A DNA stretch of 64,000 nucleotides from Mucilaginibacter gossypii (GCF_900100945.1 NZ_FNCG01000003.1:434001-498000); one strand, 5' to 3'. Positions 36,056 to 45,197 are shown, counted from the stretch's first letter. Program-made: numbers and translations. The notes: a model not told the origin generated them from the sequence alone.

Positions 36056-38512
36056 CTATTTAGCATTTTCGATCAGCTTCATTGCTTCTGTAATATCCTT
36101 TGAAGCCGTTATGTCATTTGTCTTATCCCGTGCTTCTTTAACCGCTTTTAAATATTTGATAATATATGGAGCTGCACCGTCTTTTTTGTAGGTTATTCCC
36201 ATATACTTGAGCTCGGCAATTCCTTGTCGAACATATTCCGGATTCTTCAAACTTTCTATCATTCTGGAGAATTTTTCGGTCAGATGAATTTGTTCCTGCA
36301 AGGTTCCGTTAACATAGCGCTGATAAACATAAGGCCATTTGGCATCTCCTCCACTTGCTGCATACACCCTGACAATAGCTTGCGTCAAGTCGCCTATATT
36401 ATCATCCTCAAATCTGGCCGCAAATTTCAGAGCGGCAACGGGATCGACCTCATTGATTCCAATAAGCCCCGCCGCGTCAACCTGGTAGGAAGGACTCGAT
36501 AGGGCTTTTTTGAAAATCTCCATATACTTAAGGTTTTTTAAGCTGCCGAGTATTCTTAATGCATAAGTTTTCACTAAAGTGTTGTCATCATTTTTTGCCA
36601 GTTCCATTACTCGCGGCAGAGTGATGTCTTTTAGGTCTTTATCCAGAGTCATAAAGTCTTTTTTATCGCTGGCCAACGTTTCCAGGGCTTTGAGGCGTAA
36701 ACCAGAGAATTTGTCGTTTAATGCGGCAAAGATTACTTTTTGAGCGCCTTTATCCCCTTGATTATTTCCAGAGACTTCAAGGGCTTCGTACCGGTCAAGA
36801 TATAAAGGGGCGTTGAAGTACTGGAAAACAAATTGCTCCAAAGTTTTGTGATCAGTTTTTTGAGCCACCAGTACTTTATCCGCGTCAACATTGACCAGGT
36901 TTGGTTTGGCAATCAATTTAAGGGAAAGGGTATCAGCCTTTGCATTCAGCCAAATTTTATGGCGTTCTGTTTTGCCGTTAATGTAAATATCAATCGCTAT
37001 TGGCAGTTTAAAAACTTGCCCATCTTGTTTCTGAGCGATGTAAACATATTCTGTTTTAGCGGATTCATCCCAGTGGTAGCTGATGTCCAAAACCGGGTGC
37101 CCGGCATTATAGTACCATTGGTTGAAAAACCAGTTCAGGTCAAGTCCGCAGGCCTGTTCCATGGCCAGCCGTAACTGCTGTGCTTCGGCACTTTTAAAAG
37201 AGTTTGATGTCAGGTAAATATTCAGTCCCCTATAAAAAGCCTCATTGCCAAGGTAATTACGAAGCATGTTGAGGATACGTCCACCTTTTTGATAGGTTAC
37301 CCCATTAAAGGCATCATGTATAGCCTGGTAATGAAAGTTGACCAGCGGTATTTTAGCGTTGTCAGGATTGCTAAGATAGCCCTGTAATCCGTTTTGTAAA
37401 TGTTCGTCAGCGGCATCTTTCCCATATTTATGTTCCAGCCACAGAATCTCTCCGAGGTCGGCAAATGATTCATTTAAAGTTATATTGCTCCAGCTTTCGC
37501 AAGTCACATAGTCACCAAACCATTGATGGAATAATTCATGCTCCACACCCGAACTGTAATATTGATCCAATAATTCGCGCCGGGTGCTTTGACTGCCGAA
37601 AACATTGGCGGTTGTGTTTTCCATGGCACCGCTGACGTAATCGCGCACCACAATGGCGGCATATTTATTCCAGGGGTAGTCAACGCCGGTAATTTTTGAG
37701 AAGAAACTTATGGCCTCCGGCACATCTCCAAACATATCCCTTGCATAAGAAGCATATTGCGGTTCAATATAATAGTTCACTTCTTTACCGTGCCAATGAT
37801 CATGGTAAATTTTAAAATCACCTACTGCCATCATAAACAAATAAGGGGAATTGGGCAATTCCATTTTCCAGGTGTCGGTACGTGTACCGTCGTTGTTTTT
37901 CTTTTGCGAGGCGAGCCTGCCGTTGGATAGCGTGACATATTTAGCCTGTACGGTCATGCTGATCTCGGAAGTAGTCTTTTGATTAGGCTTATCGATTGTG
38001 GGAAACCAGCCGGAGGAGCTTTCTGGTTCCCCTTCGGTCCAGATCTCAATCGGCTTATTCTTTTCGGTACCATCCGGGTTAATAAAATATAATCCTTTCT
38101 CATTGTTGCGAAGCCCTTTGCGTTCATTAGGTTTAGCGGTGTAATTAATAAAAACGGTATAGGTCTCAGAACTATTATAAGTCCTGTTGAGCCTGATCGC
38201 CAAGCTAAGGCTATCGTAAGTAAACTTCAGCGGGCTTATCTTGCCACCTGCCAGGATCCCTATGGTGTGGATAGCCATCCCTTTCGCATCGAGCCTCAAC
38301 GAATCCGTTGGATAAAAATGAGGCTTTATAGTAACCCATTCTTTACCATATAAATAGCGCTTTTTATAGTCAAAGCGTACATCTAGTTTGGTATGGACCA
38401 AATCATTTACCCTCGCCGGGCTTTGACGATAATTGTTGTCCTGGGCTAATGAGCAACGTACCATTGTCAGCAAAAAAACTCCGGATAATAAAAGGATATA
38501 GTATATTTTCAT
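36056..38512 (-). CDS. M1-family zinc aminopeptidase
   Basis: The 818-residue exported protein has a signal peptide (MKIYYILLLSGVFLLTMVRC) and the M1 order: N-terminal beta domain, catalytic domain with GAMEN (exopeptidase motif, about residue 297) and the zinc site H325-E326-x2-H329 followed by E348 after 18 residues, then a C-terminal HEAT-like helical region (about 560-818). It would trim N-terminal residues from peptides in the periplasm or at the surface. It is convergent with the protease gene. The promoter holds a perfect inverted repeat at 38545-38579. Confidence 0.93.
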   Translation of the reverse strand: MKIYYILLLSGVFLLTMVRCSLAQDNNYRQSPARVNDLVHTKLDVRFDYKKRYLYGKEWVTIKPHFYPTDSLRLDAKGMAIHTIGILAGGKISPLKFTYDSLSLAIRLNRTYNSSETYTVFINYTAKPNERKGLRNNEKGLYFINPDGTEKNKPIEIWTEGEPESSSGWFPTIDKPNQKTTSEISMTVQAKYVTLSNGRLASQKKNNDGTRTDTWKMELPNSPYLFMMAVGDFKIYHDHWHGKEVNYYIEPQYASYARDMFGDVPEAISFFSKITGVDYPWNKYAAIVVRDYVSGAMENTTANVFGSQSTRRELLDQYYSSGVEHELFHQWFGDYVTCESWSNITLNESFADLGEILWLEHKYGKDAADEHLQNGLQGYLSNPDNAKIPLVNFHYQAIHDAFNGVTYQKGGRILNMLRNYLGNEAFYRGLNIYLTSNSFKSAEAQQLRLAMEQACGLDLNWFFNQWYYNAGHPVLDISYHWDESAKTEYVYIAQKQDGQVFKLPIAIDIYINGKTERHKIWLNAKADTLSLKLIAKPNLVNVDADKVLVAQKTDHKTLEQFVFQYFNAPLYLDRYEALEVSGNNQGDKGAQKVIFAALNDKFSGLRLKALETLASDKKDFMTLDKDLKDITLPRVMELAKNDDNTLVKTYALRILGSLKNLKYMEIFKKALSSPSYQVDAAGLIGINEVDPVAALKFAARFEDDNIGDLTQAIVRVYAASGGDAKWPYVYQRYVNGTLQEQIHLTEKFSRMIESLKNPEYVRQGIAELKYMGITYKKDGAAPYIIKYLKAVKEARDKTNDITASKDITEAMKLIENAK

Positions 38513-38544
38513 GTCCTACTGAATAATTAGGGTCAATATACAAT

Positions 38545-38579
38545 ATTTATAGTACTATTTATAACATAGTACTATAAAT
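38545..38579 (-). promoter_or_regulatory. perfect 14-bp inverted repeat in the M1 peptidase promoter
   Basis: ATTTATAGTACTAT and ATAGTACTATAAAT are exact reverse complements separated by TTATAAC. Each arm also contains the self-complementary core TAGTACTA. The repeat lies 33-67 nt upstream of the peptidase start, where a repressor would overlap the promoter. The cores resemble GntR/YtrA-type operators, but no such regulator is encoded in the window. Confidence 0.65.
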
Positions 38580-38657
38580 TTAAATTATCGGTTTTTGTCA
38601 TCCCTCACCTTATCGCTCTTCTTTTGGGTCATGAGGAAAAGTTGTGGGATTAAAAGG

Positions 38658-39630
38658 TTAAGCATAGATTTTAGCTAATCTGAATAAGAAGAAAGTAGTA
38701 TCCCTAACACCTCTTGAAGTAGCTCTGAAAGCTTTTATTTTCGCATTAAAAGATTCGGCAGAGGCATTTGTGCTCCTGTTATCAAAGAAATTCAGGATAG
38801 ATTCATAATGTTGATGAACAGATCTTGCGACGGTCTTAAATGCATCAATTGCGGCATCCTCCACATGATTATACCATAGCGCTAATCTTTTAAAGGCGAT
38901 TTGCTTGCTTTTGCAGATGGTGAATATATTACCCAATCCTATAGCCAGTTTATAAGCTTTGAGCAGTTCCGGGTATCGTGGAAAAAGCAGATCGGCTCTT
39001 TCTTTTTGTGCGGCAGTCCACCTGGACTCATGCTTAAACAACAGGTAGCGGCTTCTGGCAAGCAATTGTTTTAGTGTATCGCCATTGCTGAATAGCTCAG
39101 GCTGATAAGATTGCTTGTTTTGCCTGGCTTGTTCAATTGCCCTGCTTTCTGCATCCAGCGCTTCCCACCGATATTTTATACGAGCTTCCTGTAGTGCATC
39201 ATATGCTAATTTTTGCACATGGAACCTGTCGATCACACGGCTCGCATTGCTAAAACACCTGCGGATAGCTTTGATCATGTTTGCCGCCATATCCATCGTC
39301 ACTTCTTTTACTTTATTCCTTTTACGCAGCGGTATGCGTTCGATAACTTTTATGATCTGCTCCGTTTGTGTGCCCCTTAGCATAGCTACAATTGCCTTCT
39401 TGCCACCTTTAGCTTCCTTATTGGTGATAATGGTATAGAGTTCACCATTGCTCAATGTTGTTTAGTCTATGCTTAGCGATGACCCTATATTTTGTTCAAA
39501 CAGCATCCATTCATCTGCATGTTCTTTTTGATCCCAGCTATGAAAATCGCTCAGAAAGTCTTTGTATTGCTGCTGTAGCTGTTTGCCATCAACTGTATAA
39601 AGCCGCCCTAACAAATGACAGCTGATCGGG
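38658..39630 (-). pseudogene. ISAon1-type transposase catalytic ORF with premature stop
   Basis: The frame downstream of the N-terminal ORF reads LLGRLYTVDGKQLQQQYKDF and ends EQNIGSSLSID before a TAA at 39462-39464. It continues as TTLSNGELYTIITNKEAKGG and on to the ISL3/ISAon1 core (EVTMDMAANMIKAIRRCFSN, RVIDRFHVQKLAYDALQEAR) and a C-terminal NFFDNRSTNASAESFNAKIK with the last acidic residue. The expected motif is SIDETTLS, so GAA has become TAA directly after the first catalytic Asp. The intact tail (266 codons from 39455) could not work alone. Confidence 0.8.
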
Positions 39631-39633
39631 TTA

Positions 39634-39990
39634 TTATCCAAATATACCTTTTAAAAAAGTGCCGAATTCCGTTGTCATTCGCGCTCCTTTTCTAACTAAG
39701 TTCCAGTCCCTTGTGATGATCTCACCACTTGCTTTAACTTCCCATCTGCGCCTTTTAATGCAAAGAGCTACTTTGTGGCCCCGGATAGGAAAATCCTGGA
39801 TAGCTGTCTCCGGTAAGAATCCTTTCGACTCAAGTTGTTGCTTGTCATAACCTGCTGGCGGAAGATTCTTTTCCTCAAGGTAAATGTCCAATTGGCCGTT
39901 CTCAGAGGAAAGGACATCAGTAAGTTCAAAGTATTCCAAAAGCCCTTCGGGCAAGATAAGACGGACAAGGGTTTCGTATGCAGCTGACAA
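39634..39990 (-). CDS. ISAon1-type transposase N-terminal region protein
   Basis: The 118-residue frame (YETLVRLILPEGLLEYFELT, then RDWNLVRKGARMTTEFGTFL and a stop) is the separate N-terminal ORF found in this IS group. Joining it to the catalytic frame would need a +1 or -2 shift at the TTTTTTAAAAGG run near 39645-39656; the -1 frame closes quickly. Whether this is a programmed shift or a lesion cannot be told from one copy. Confidence 0.7.
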   Translation of the reverse strand: MSAAYETLVRLILPEGLLEYFELTDVLSSENGQLDIYLEEKNLPPAGYDKQQLESKGFLPETAIQDFPIRGHKVALCIKRRRWEVKASGEIITRDWNLVRKGARMTTEFGTFLKGIFG

Positions 39991-40102
39991 GTGTGGACGT
40001 TTTTATTTCTGCCTGCAAAGCAACCATTTTTTTTATTCCCCCACAATTTTTCTGCTTGATCCTGAATCGATGGTAATTTTGAGCATTTGATATAAAAACA
40101 AA

Positions 40103-40132
40103 AAGCCTGCAAATCATTTGATTTGCAGGCTT
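40103..40132 (-). terminator. terminator of the tRNA-Ser gene
   Basis: AAGCCTGCAAATCA and TGATTTGCAGGCTT form a perfect 14-bp stem with a 2-nt loop. On the minus strand the hairpin is followed by TTTGTTTTTATAT, a good U tract. It starts 26 nt beyond the tRNA 3' end. Confidence 0.9.
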
Positions 40133-40157
40133 CTAAATACTTTGATATTAAAATCAG

Positions 40158-40244
40158 CGGAGAGTTAGGGATTCGAACCCCAGGAACCTTTCACAGTTCA
40201 ACAGTTTTCAAGACTGCCGCAATCGACCACTCTGCCAACTCTCC
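40158..40244 (-). tRNA. tRNA-Ser(UGA)
   Basis: The 87-nt sequence folds as a class II tRNA. The acceptor GGAGAGT pairs with ACTCTCC, with discriminator G at 40158. The anticodon loop CTTGAAA gives anticodon UGA, there is a long variable arm, and the T arm reads GGGGTTCGAATCCC. CCA is not encoded. Confidence 0.96.
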
Positions 40245-40249
40245 GGGGA

Positions 40250-40280
40250 CAAAAGTACAAATCCGGGGCGAATTGCCAAA
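40250..40280 (-). promoter_or_regulatory. consensus Bacteroidota promoter of tRNA-Ser
   Basis: On the minus strand TTTG (40277-40280), 19 nt of spacer, and TACTTTTG (40250-40257) match the TTTG-N19-TAnnTTTG consensus exactly. Transcription would begin within a few bases of the mature tRNA 5' end at 40244. It serves as an internal reference for the other -7 boxes named here. Confidence 0.8.
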
Positions 40281-40342
40281 TTTCAATTTCACTTTTTTTG
40301 ATTTAATTAAATAATCTATATAATCTATTGATTAATAATAAG

Positions 40343-41323
40343 TTAATTTTTTGACTGGTCGGTCTTTTTTGCCCGAAAAGTGTTAAATCTGGGTTTTACA
40401 ATACGGATTGTACGCTTGGAAAGCTCTACGGACGCATTTAATTCGAACCCGATTATCAAAATTAATGAGTTTATATACATCCAGATCATCACAACGATGA
40501 GCGTACCAATGGATCCGTAAACTTTATTGTACGACGAGAAATTGTTGATATAATAGGAAAAGCCCAGTGAAGTTAAAACTGCCAGTGCCGTAGCCAGTAT
40601 GGAGCCAGGGTTAATAAAATTCCATTTCTTTTTATGTGCAGGAGCGTAGCGGTATAAACAGCCTATGGTCACAAAAATAATTACTACAATAATTATCCAC
40701 CTGAAAAGCATCACCGGGTAAACCCAGAAGTGATTTTCGGAGGCCACATGCGACTGGATGAACCGGATAATGGATTGCCCCAGGATGAGTATGGAAATGG
40801 CTAGTAATAACGCGAAGCTTATAGCTACGGTGATTCCTGTTGCTACCAGGCGCCTTTTGAGCCAGCTCCGCTTATCCTCAATTAATGAGGATTTATTAAA
40901 GGCCTTCATAAGATTAATAACCCCGTTAGTTGCAAAATACAAGGTTGTTAGGAAACCGAATGAAAGGAGCTTGCCGTTTTGATTGCTTACAATATCAAAA
41001 AGGGTTTCTCTGAACGCCATATAGGCATTTGTAGGCATTACAGAGGCCAGCACCATCATCAGGTTGCCTTTAAAATGTTTTATGGGCACGTAGGGGATAA
41101 GCGTGAACAAAAAAATAGTAGCCGGAAAAACGGCGAGCATAAAACTATAGGCTAGTGCATAGGCCCGGTTAATAAGCGAGTTATTGGTGATTTCCTTTAC
41201 AAAAAAATCAATAACGGTGTATAGTGGCAACGGCCTGAAACCCGGAATGATGACAGACTTCGTCCACTCGATGATGTACCTGTAAAACGTAAACCGGATT
41301 AAAAAGCGGTGCAGCCATTTCAT
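40343..41323 (-). CDS. YihY/BrkB-family inner-membrane protein
   Basis: The 326-residue protein has about six membrane helices and the family pattern NRAYALAYSFMLAVFPATIFL near residue 52 and YGSIGTLIVVMIWMYINSLI near 272. The family was once called ribonuclease BN; its role is unknown, with transport suggested. It is the last gene of a five-gene minus-strand operon that starts with the PASTA protein gene. Confidence 0.88.
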   Translation of the reverse strand: MKWLHRFLIRFTFYRYIIEWTKSVIIPGFRPLPLYTVIDFFVKEITNNSLINRAYALAYSFMLAVFPATIFLFTLIPYVPIKHFKGNLMMVLASVMPTNAYMAFRETLFDIVSNQNGKLLSFGFLTTLYFATNGVINLMKAFNKSSLIEDKRSWLKRRLVATGITVAISFALLLAISILILGQSIIRFIQSHVASENHFWVYPVMLFRWIIIVVIIFVTIGCLYRYAPAHKKKWNFINPGSILATALAVLTSLGFSYYINNFSSYNKVYGSIGTLIVVMIWMYINSLILIIGFELNASVELSKRTIRIVKPRFNTFRAKKTDQSKN

Positions 41324-41334
41324 TTATACCAAAT

Positions 41335-41742
41335 TTACTTAAAAAAGGTCATTAATCTATCGGTAAAATCCTGTGGTGGCAGGCATGGGCGATTGGTTTT
41401 CATGTTAATGAATACGAGCAGCGTTTCGCCGGTATTAATAAGTTCGCCTTTGGGGTTTGTAAGTTCGTACCTGAAATGGATGCGGATGCCTGGCAGCTTA
41501 TCCATGATCACCCTGATGCTGATCTCCTCGTCATATAAAGCAGGCTTTAGGTATTTGCATTGAAGCTCGAGCACAGGCATCATAATGCCCGATTCTTCCA
41601 TGCCTTTATAAGTAAGGCCAAGACTGCGAAGCATCTCCACACGGCCTACTTCATAAAATTCGGCATAGTTACCGTAATACATATAGCCCATCTGGTCGGT
41701 TTCGCCATAGCGCACCCGTATTTTAGTAGTGTGCTCAAACAT
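41335..41742 (-). CDS. acyl-CoA thioesterase, 4-hydroxybenzoyl-CoA thioesterase type
   Basis: The 135-residue hot-dog-fold protein has the motif RYGETDQMGYMYYGNYAEFYEVGR, with the catalytic Asp in TDQMG, typical of the YbgC/FcbC-like thioesterases. These hydrolyse short-chain or aromatic acyl-CoA or acyl-ACP. Its ATG overlaps the mltG stop codon by one base (TAATG), showing translational coupling. Confidence 0.88.
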   Translation of the reverse strand: MFEHTTKIRVRYGETDQMGYMYYGNYAEFYEVGRVEMLRSLGLTYKGMEESGIMMPVLELQCKYLKPALYDEEISIRVIMDKLPGIRIHFRYELTNPKGELINTGETLLVFINMKTNRPCLPPQDFTDRLMTFFK

Positions 41743-42794
41743 TACCTTCGGATGTTACGCTCGTTAAGGGCTTGCTGAAATTTATGCGCGTTCACCAGGT
41801 GGTCGGCCACGTTAGTTGCAAATGCATGATAGCCTGAAAAATCGGCTTTAGCACACATGTAAATGTAATCGCTCTTTTGATAGTTTAACACTGCTTTCAC
41901 CGCGTTAACCGATGGCATCATGATAGGACCTGGGGGCAAACCTGTATGCAGGTAAGTATTATATGGCGAGTTATATGAAAGGTAGCGGGTAAGCACGCGT
42001 TTTATAGTAAAGTCGTTCAGTGCAAAGATCACGGTAGGGTCGGCCTCCAGTTTCATTCCTTTTTTAAGACGATTAAGGTATAAACCTGCTACGGCGGGCA
42101 TTTCATCATCATGCAGCGCTTCAGCATCAACTATTGATGCCAGGACAGATACTTCTTGTGGGGTTAAGTTTATTGCAGCAGCCAGTTGTTTACGTTCAGG
42201 TGTCCAAAAAGCCTGATAGTGGTCGTACATTCGTTTGAAGAACTTTTCCGGGCTCGTATTCCAGTACATCTGGTATGAGTCGGGCATGATCACGGTATAA
42301 ACGTTATCGGTAGTAAAACCATATTTACTTACAAAACTCGCCGAATCAAGCAGCCGGATAATCGCCATTGAATCCGGTTCAATCTTTTTCGAGATAAATC
42401 CCGCAAACTGTTCTTTAAGCCGCAATCCGTGAAATTCAACTCTAACAGGCTCTTGTGTACCTGAGGCCAGCATATTGATGAGCTTGCGGTTCCCCATACC
42501 TTCATGCAGGCGATATTTACCTGGTTTTACACGGGTAATATAATTCATATTACGGGCGGCCCAGCCAAATGAAGCAGTATCTTTCACTGTGCCCTCATCT
42601 TGTATGGTTTTAAAAACATCGCCAAAAGTAGCGCCGGTGTGAATGTATAAGTACTCCTGTTTATCCGTAACGTTGGGGCCAAAGTATTTGAGGTAATAAT
42701 TGAAACCTGTAAAGCCTAAAAGCACAACGATAATGATTACCAGCGCTATAATAATTTTTTTCAGCATGCCTGATCCTTGTTTTTCCGCGGTCAT
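41742..42794 (-). CDS. mltG: endolytic transglycosylase MltG
   Basis: The 350-residue protein has one N-terminal membrane segment (LKKIIIALVIIIVVLLGFTG), a LysM-like part and the YceG catalytic domain with ASIVDAEALHDDEMPAVAGLYLNRLKKGM. The catalytic Glu of the usual ASIVEKE motif is represented here by the E of VDAE. It cuts nascent peptidoglycan strands inside the chain. Both upstream (rhodanese) and downstream genes are closely spaced, so it is in the envelope operon. Confidence 0.92.
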   Translation of the reverse strand: MTAEKQGSGMLKKIIIALVIIIVVLLGFTGFNYYLKYFGPNVTDKQEYLYIHTGATFGDVFKTIQDEGTVKDTASFGWAARNMNYITRVKPGKYRLHEGMGNRKLINMLASGTQEPVRVEFHGLRLKEQFAGFISKKIEPDSMAIIRLLDSASFVSKYGFTTDNVYTVIMPDSYQMYWNTSPEKFFKRMYDHYQAFWTPERKQLAAAINLTPQEVSVLASIVDAEALHDDEMPAVAGLYLNRLKKGMKLEADPTVIFALNDFTIKRVLTRYLSYNSPYNTYLHTGLPPGPIMMPSVNAVKAVLNYQKSDYIYMCAKADFSGYHAFATNVADHLVNAHKFQQALNERNIRR

Positions 42795-42822
42795 GATATT
42801 GAATAGATGGTGTTTGTTGTAT

Positions 42823-43131
42823 TTATTTTAATTTTTGAACGGCAACTAATCCGCCGCTTAAATTACGCACGTTGTTATAGCCATGCCGCTCCAATATGTT
42901 TTGTGCAGTTTCGCTCCTTAAACCAACTTTGCACATAACGATTATCTCATCTGTTTTGTTGTAGGGTAAACTGTTAAGCGTATTCTCCAAATTTGAAAGT
43001 GGTATATTATCACCACCTATATTATAAGTATGGAATTCAATAACCTCGCGCACGTCGAGCAGGTTAAGGCTTTCACCCTTGCTTAAGCGCTCAAGCAGTT
43101 CGGAAGCTTTAATTTGCCGGTGGAGCTGCAT
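42823..43131 (-). CDS. rhodanese-like domain protein
   Basis: The 102-residue single-domain protein carries the rhodanese pattern LLDVREVIEFHTYNI and the active-site loop IVMCKVGLRSE, with the catalytic Cys in MCKVGLRS. It probably transfers sulphane sulphur in the cytoplasm. Its start overlaps the end of the PASTA gene by 23 bp, which indicates coupled translation. Confidence 0.9.
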   Translation of the reverse strand: MQLHRQIKASELLERLSKGESLNLLDVREVIEFHTYNIGGDNIPLSNLENTLNSLPYNKTDEIIVMCKVGLRSETAQNILERHGYNNVRNLSGGLVAVQKLK

Positions 43132-43903
43132 CGGTTTTGGTGCCTTGTGAAACAGTAAGATTTATACGCGTGCCAATACTTGTTTTGCTTAACGAATCGG
43201 TCTTCATCGGGTACTGCGAAACAACAACCACATTGGTGGAATCGGTAATAGTCCCCTGGTAAGTAATGATCCCAACGGTTAAGCCGGCGCCTTTTATAGC
43301 AAATCGGGCGGCATCAAGGTCAAGGTTTACAAGTTCCGGTATTTCCACTTCGCTTGCACCCTCACCATCGCCCAAAACCAAATCTATTCTTGAGCCTTTG
43401 GGGATCTTGGTACCTGGTTTTATCACTTGTCCGCCAAAACGTACCTCCAGGATCCGGTCGCGGGCAATATCCGAACGGTACGTTGTATCGCCCAGTTTTA
43501 AGCCATAATTTGATATGGTAGCTATAGCTTCGCGATAATTGCTTTGTTCAAGATCGGGCAAAGCTACATTTGGTGCCTGCAGGGTTACCATGGTAAGGTA
43601 AATTACCCGGCTTTCTTTAACGTTGGTCCCGGGATCCGGGTCTTGTTCAACGATAGTACCAGGGGCCACGTCCTGTACATACACAGAATCTATTTTATAG
43701 CCAAATCCCTGCTCTTTTAAAATATCCATAGCTTTATCAATGGAAAGACCTTTAAGCTTTGGTACGGGTATGCCCGAACCATGACGGGTATAATAACCAA
43801 GGCTAAAAAAAGCTATTAAAACAACGGCTATCACGGTTACAATAGCCATTAATAAGTTATTCCGGAATGATTTTGATTTTAAGTAAGCCCCAAATTTGCT
43901 CAT
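43109..43903 (-). CDS. PASTA-domain membrane protein
   Basis: The 264-residue protein has an N-terminal membrane segment (NLLMAIVTVIAVVLIAFFSL) and three PASTA domains (about residues 45-110, 112-180 and 185-255). There is no kinase or transpeptidase domain. PASTA modules bind peptidoglycan or muropeptides. Its place at the head of an operon with mltG, divergent from ddl, supports a cell-wall role. Confidence 0.9.
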   Translation of the reverse strand: MSKFGAYLKSKSFRNNLLMAIVTVIAVVLIAFFSLGYYTRHGSGIPVPKLKGLSIDKAMDILKEQGFGYKIDSVYVQDVAPGTIVEQDPDPGTNVKESRVIYLTMVTLQAPNVALPDLEQSNYREAIATISNYGLKLGDTTYRSDIARDRILEVRFGGQVIKPGTKIPKGSRIDLVLGDGEGASEVEIPELVNLDLDAARFAIKGAGLTVGIITYQGTITDSTNVVVVSQYPMKTDSLSKTSIGTRINLTVSQGTKTDAAPPAN

Positions 43904-43977
43904 CAGTATATGTAAGGGTATCCTTTTTAATTAAGTATCAAACATAGGAATTATTTTGGATATGGGTGTTAGGATGT

Positions 43978-44150
43978 CGGATTTCGGATGTTCGATTTCG
44001 GAATTAATTATTATAGAATTTCAGGAGTTTTAGACTCAAAATTTAAACTTTAGTATTATTTGCAATGATATTTATTCTAATTTCGACTTCGAAATCAGGT
44101 CGCTTTCGTTGCTCCTGGAAATAAATTCGAAATCGAACATCCGAAATCCG
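43978..44150. repeat. inverted repeat pair in the pasta-ddl intergenic region
   Basis: CGGATTTCGGATGTTCGATT (43978 on, running to 44005) is repeated in inverted form at 44124-44150, with one base of difference in about 27. A looser copy of the same GGATTTCGATTTCGG theme lies at 45151-45180, just after ddl. The TTCGGATTTCGA units look like a dispersed extragenic repeat of this genome. The pair can form a large stem-loop across the divergent promoters. Confidence 0.75.
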
Positions 44151-44157
44151 AAATAAA

Positions 44158-45147
44158 ATGAGTCTTAAAAATATTGCCCTTTTGGCCGGAGGCTTTACCG
44201 GCGAATATGAAGTATCCCTTAACAGTGCAAAAAATATTGCGGCTAACCTGGCATCAAACAGCAACTATAAGGTTTATACTATATTAATTACCCGCGACAG
44301 ATGGTTTTTTGAAGCAGATGATGCAACAGTTGATGTTGACAAGAATGATTTTACCATCACCCTTAATCAGGAAAAAATAAAGTTCGACTTTGCCTTCATC
44401 ACCATTCATGGCAGCCCCGGCGAGGATGGAAAGCTGCAGGGCTATTTTGATATGCTTGGCATCCCTTATAATACCTGCGATGCCACAACATCGGCCATTA
44501 CCATGAACAAGGCTTATACCAAAGCTATCGTGAACGGGATCCATGGCTTGCATACCGCACATTCCATGCGTTTATTTGAGCGCGATGTGCATGACGTTGC
44601 CACCATAGCAGCTAATTTGAAATTTCCGTTGTTTGTTAAACCTAATAATGGTGGCAGCAGCGTGGGTATGAGCAAGGTTCAAAACATAGCCGGCCTGCCA
44701 GAAGCATTGAACAGGGCATTTCAGGAAGATGCTCAGGTGTTAGTAGAAGAATTTATTAAAGGCCGCGAGTTCAGTATTGGTATAGCACGCCTGCACGGTA
44801 AAATAAAGGTATTACCTGCTACAGAAATTATAACCTCAAAAGATTTTTTTGATTACGAGGCGAAATATACTTCTGGTGTAACACAAGAAATAACTCCGGC
44901 CGACCTTTCGGCTGAAAAGGTTAAAGAAATTGCTGGCATAGTTACCGAGGTGTATACCCGCCTCAACTGCCGCGGCATGGCCAGGATCGACTTTATTTTG
45001 CTTGAAGGCAGTAATGATTTTTATTTTATTGAGATCAACACCACACCAGGCCAGTCTGCCGCCAGTTTGATTCCGCAACAGGTGAGGGCTGCAGGTATGG
45101 ATGTTGGCGAATTTTATAGCGCGCTTATTGAGGGAGCCACGTTATAA
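44158..45147 (+). CDS. ddl: D-alanine--D-alanine ligase
   Basis: The 329-residue ATP-grasp enzyme begins with LLAGGFTGEYEVSLNSAKNI, where family members usually have GG-x-S-x-E. It contains ITIHGSPGEDGKLQGYFDML, FVKPNNGGSSVGMSKV and the C-terminal IEINTTPGQSAASLIPQQ with metal-binding Glu and Asn. It makes D-Ala-D-Ala for peptidoglycan precursors. It is alone on the plus strand, with a terminator behind it. Confidence 0.95.
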   Translation: MSLKNIALLAGGFTGEYEVSLNSAKNIAANLASNSNYKVYTILITRDRWFFEADDATVDVDKNDFTITLNQEKIKFDFAFITIHGSPGEDGKLQGYFDMLGIPYNTCDATTSAITMNKAYTKAIVNGIHGLHTAHSMRLFERDVHDVATIAANLKFPLFVKPNNGGSSVGMSKVQNIAGLPEALNRAFQEDAQVLVEEFIKGREFSIGIARLHGKIKVLPATEIITSKDFFDYEAKYTSGVTQEITPADLSAEKVKEIAGIVTEVYTRLNCRGMARIDFILLEGSNDFYFIEINTTPGQSAASLIPQQVRAAGMDVGEFYSALIEGATL

Positions 45148-45197
45148 TTTCGGAATTGAGGATTTCGATTTCGGATTTTATTTTGAATTCATATTTT

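Larger units (their letters stand above)
38626..40062 (-). mobile_element. ISAon1-like insertion sequence, inactivated
   Basis: Two ORFs of an ISAon1-type transposase are enclosed by imperfect inverted repeats. The left end runs GGGTCATGAGGAAAAGTTGTGGG from 38626 and the right end, read on the minus strand, GGATCAAGCAGAAAAATTGTGGG from 40062. They share about 17 of 23 positions. No target-site duplication is obvious, so the exact ends may differ by a few bases. The element lies between the M1 peptidase promoter and the tRNA-Ser terminator. Confidence 0.7.

Noticed and set aside
36028-36106. Short frame MNRTEQEIESLFSIF that recalls the start of small transposase-accessory proteins
   Set aside because: Only about 15 residues match a remembered pattern, and the frame overlaps the real M1 peptidase 3' end.
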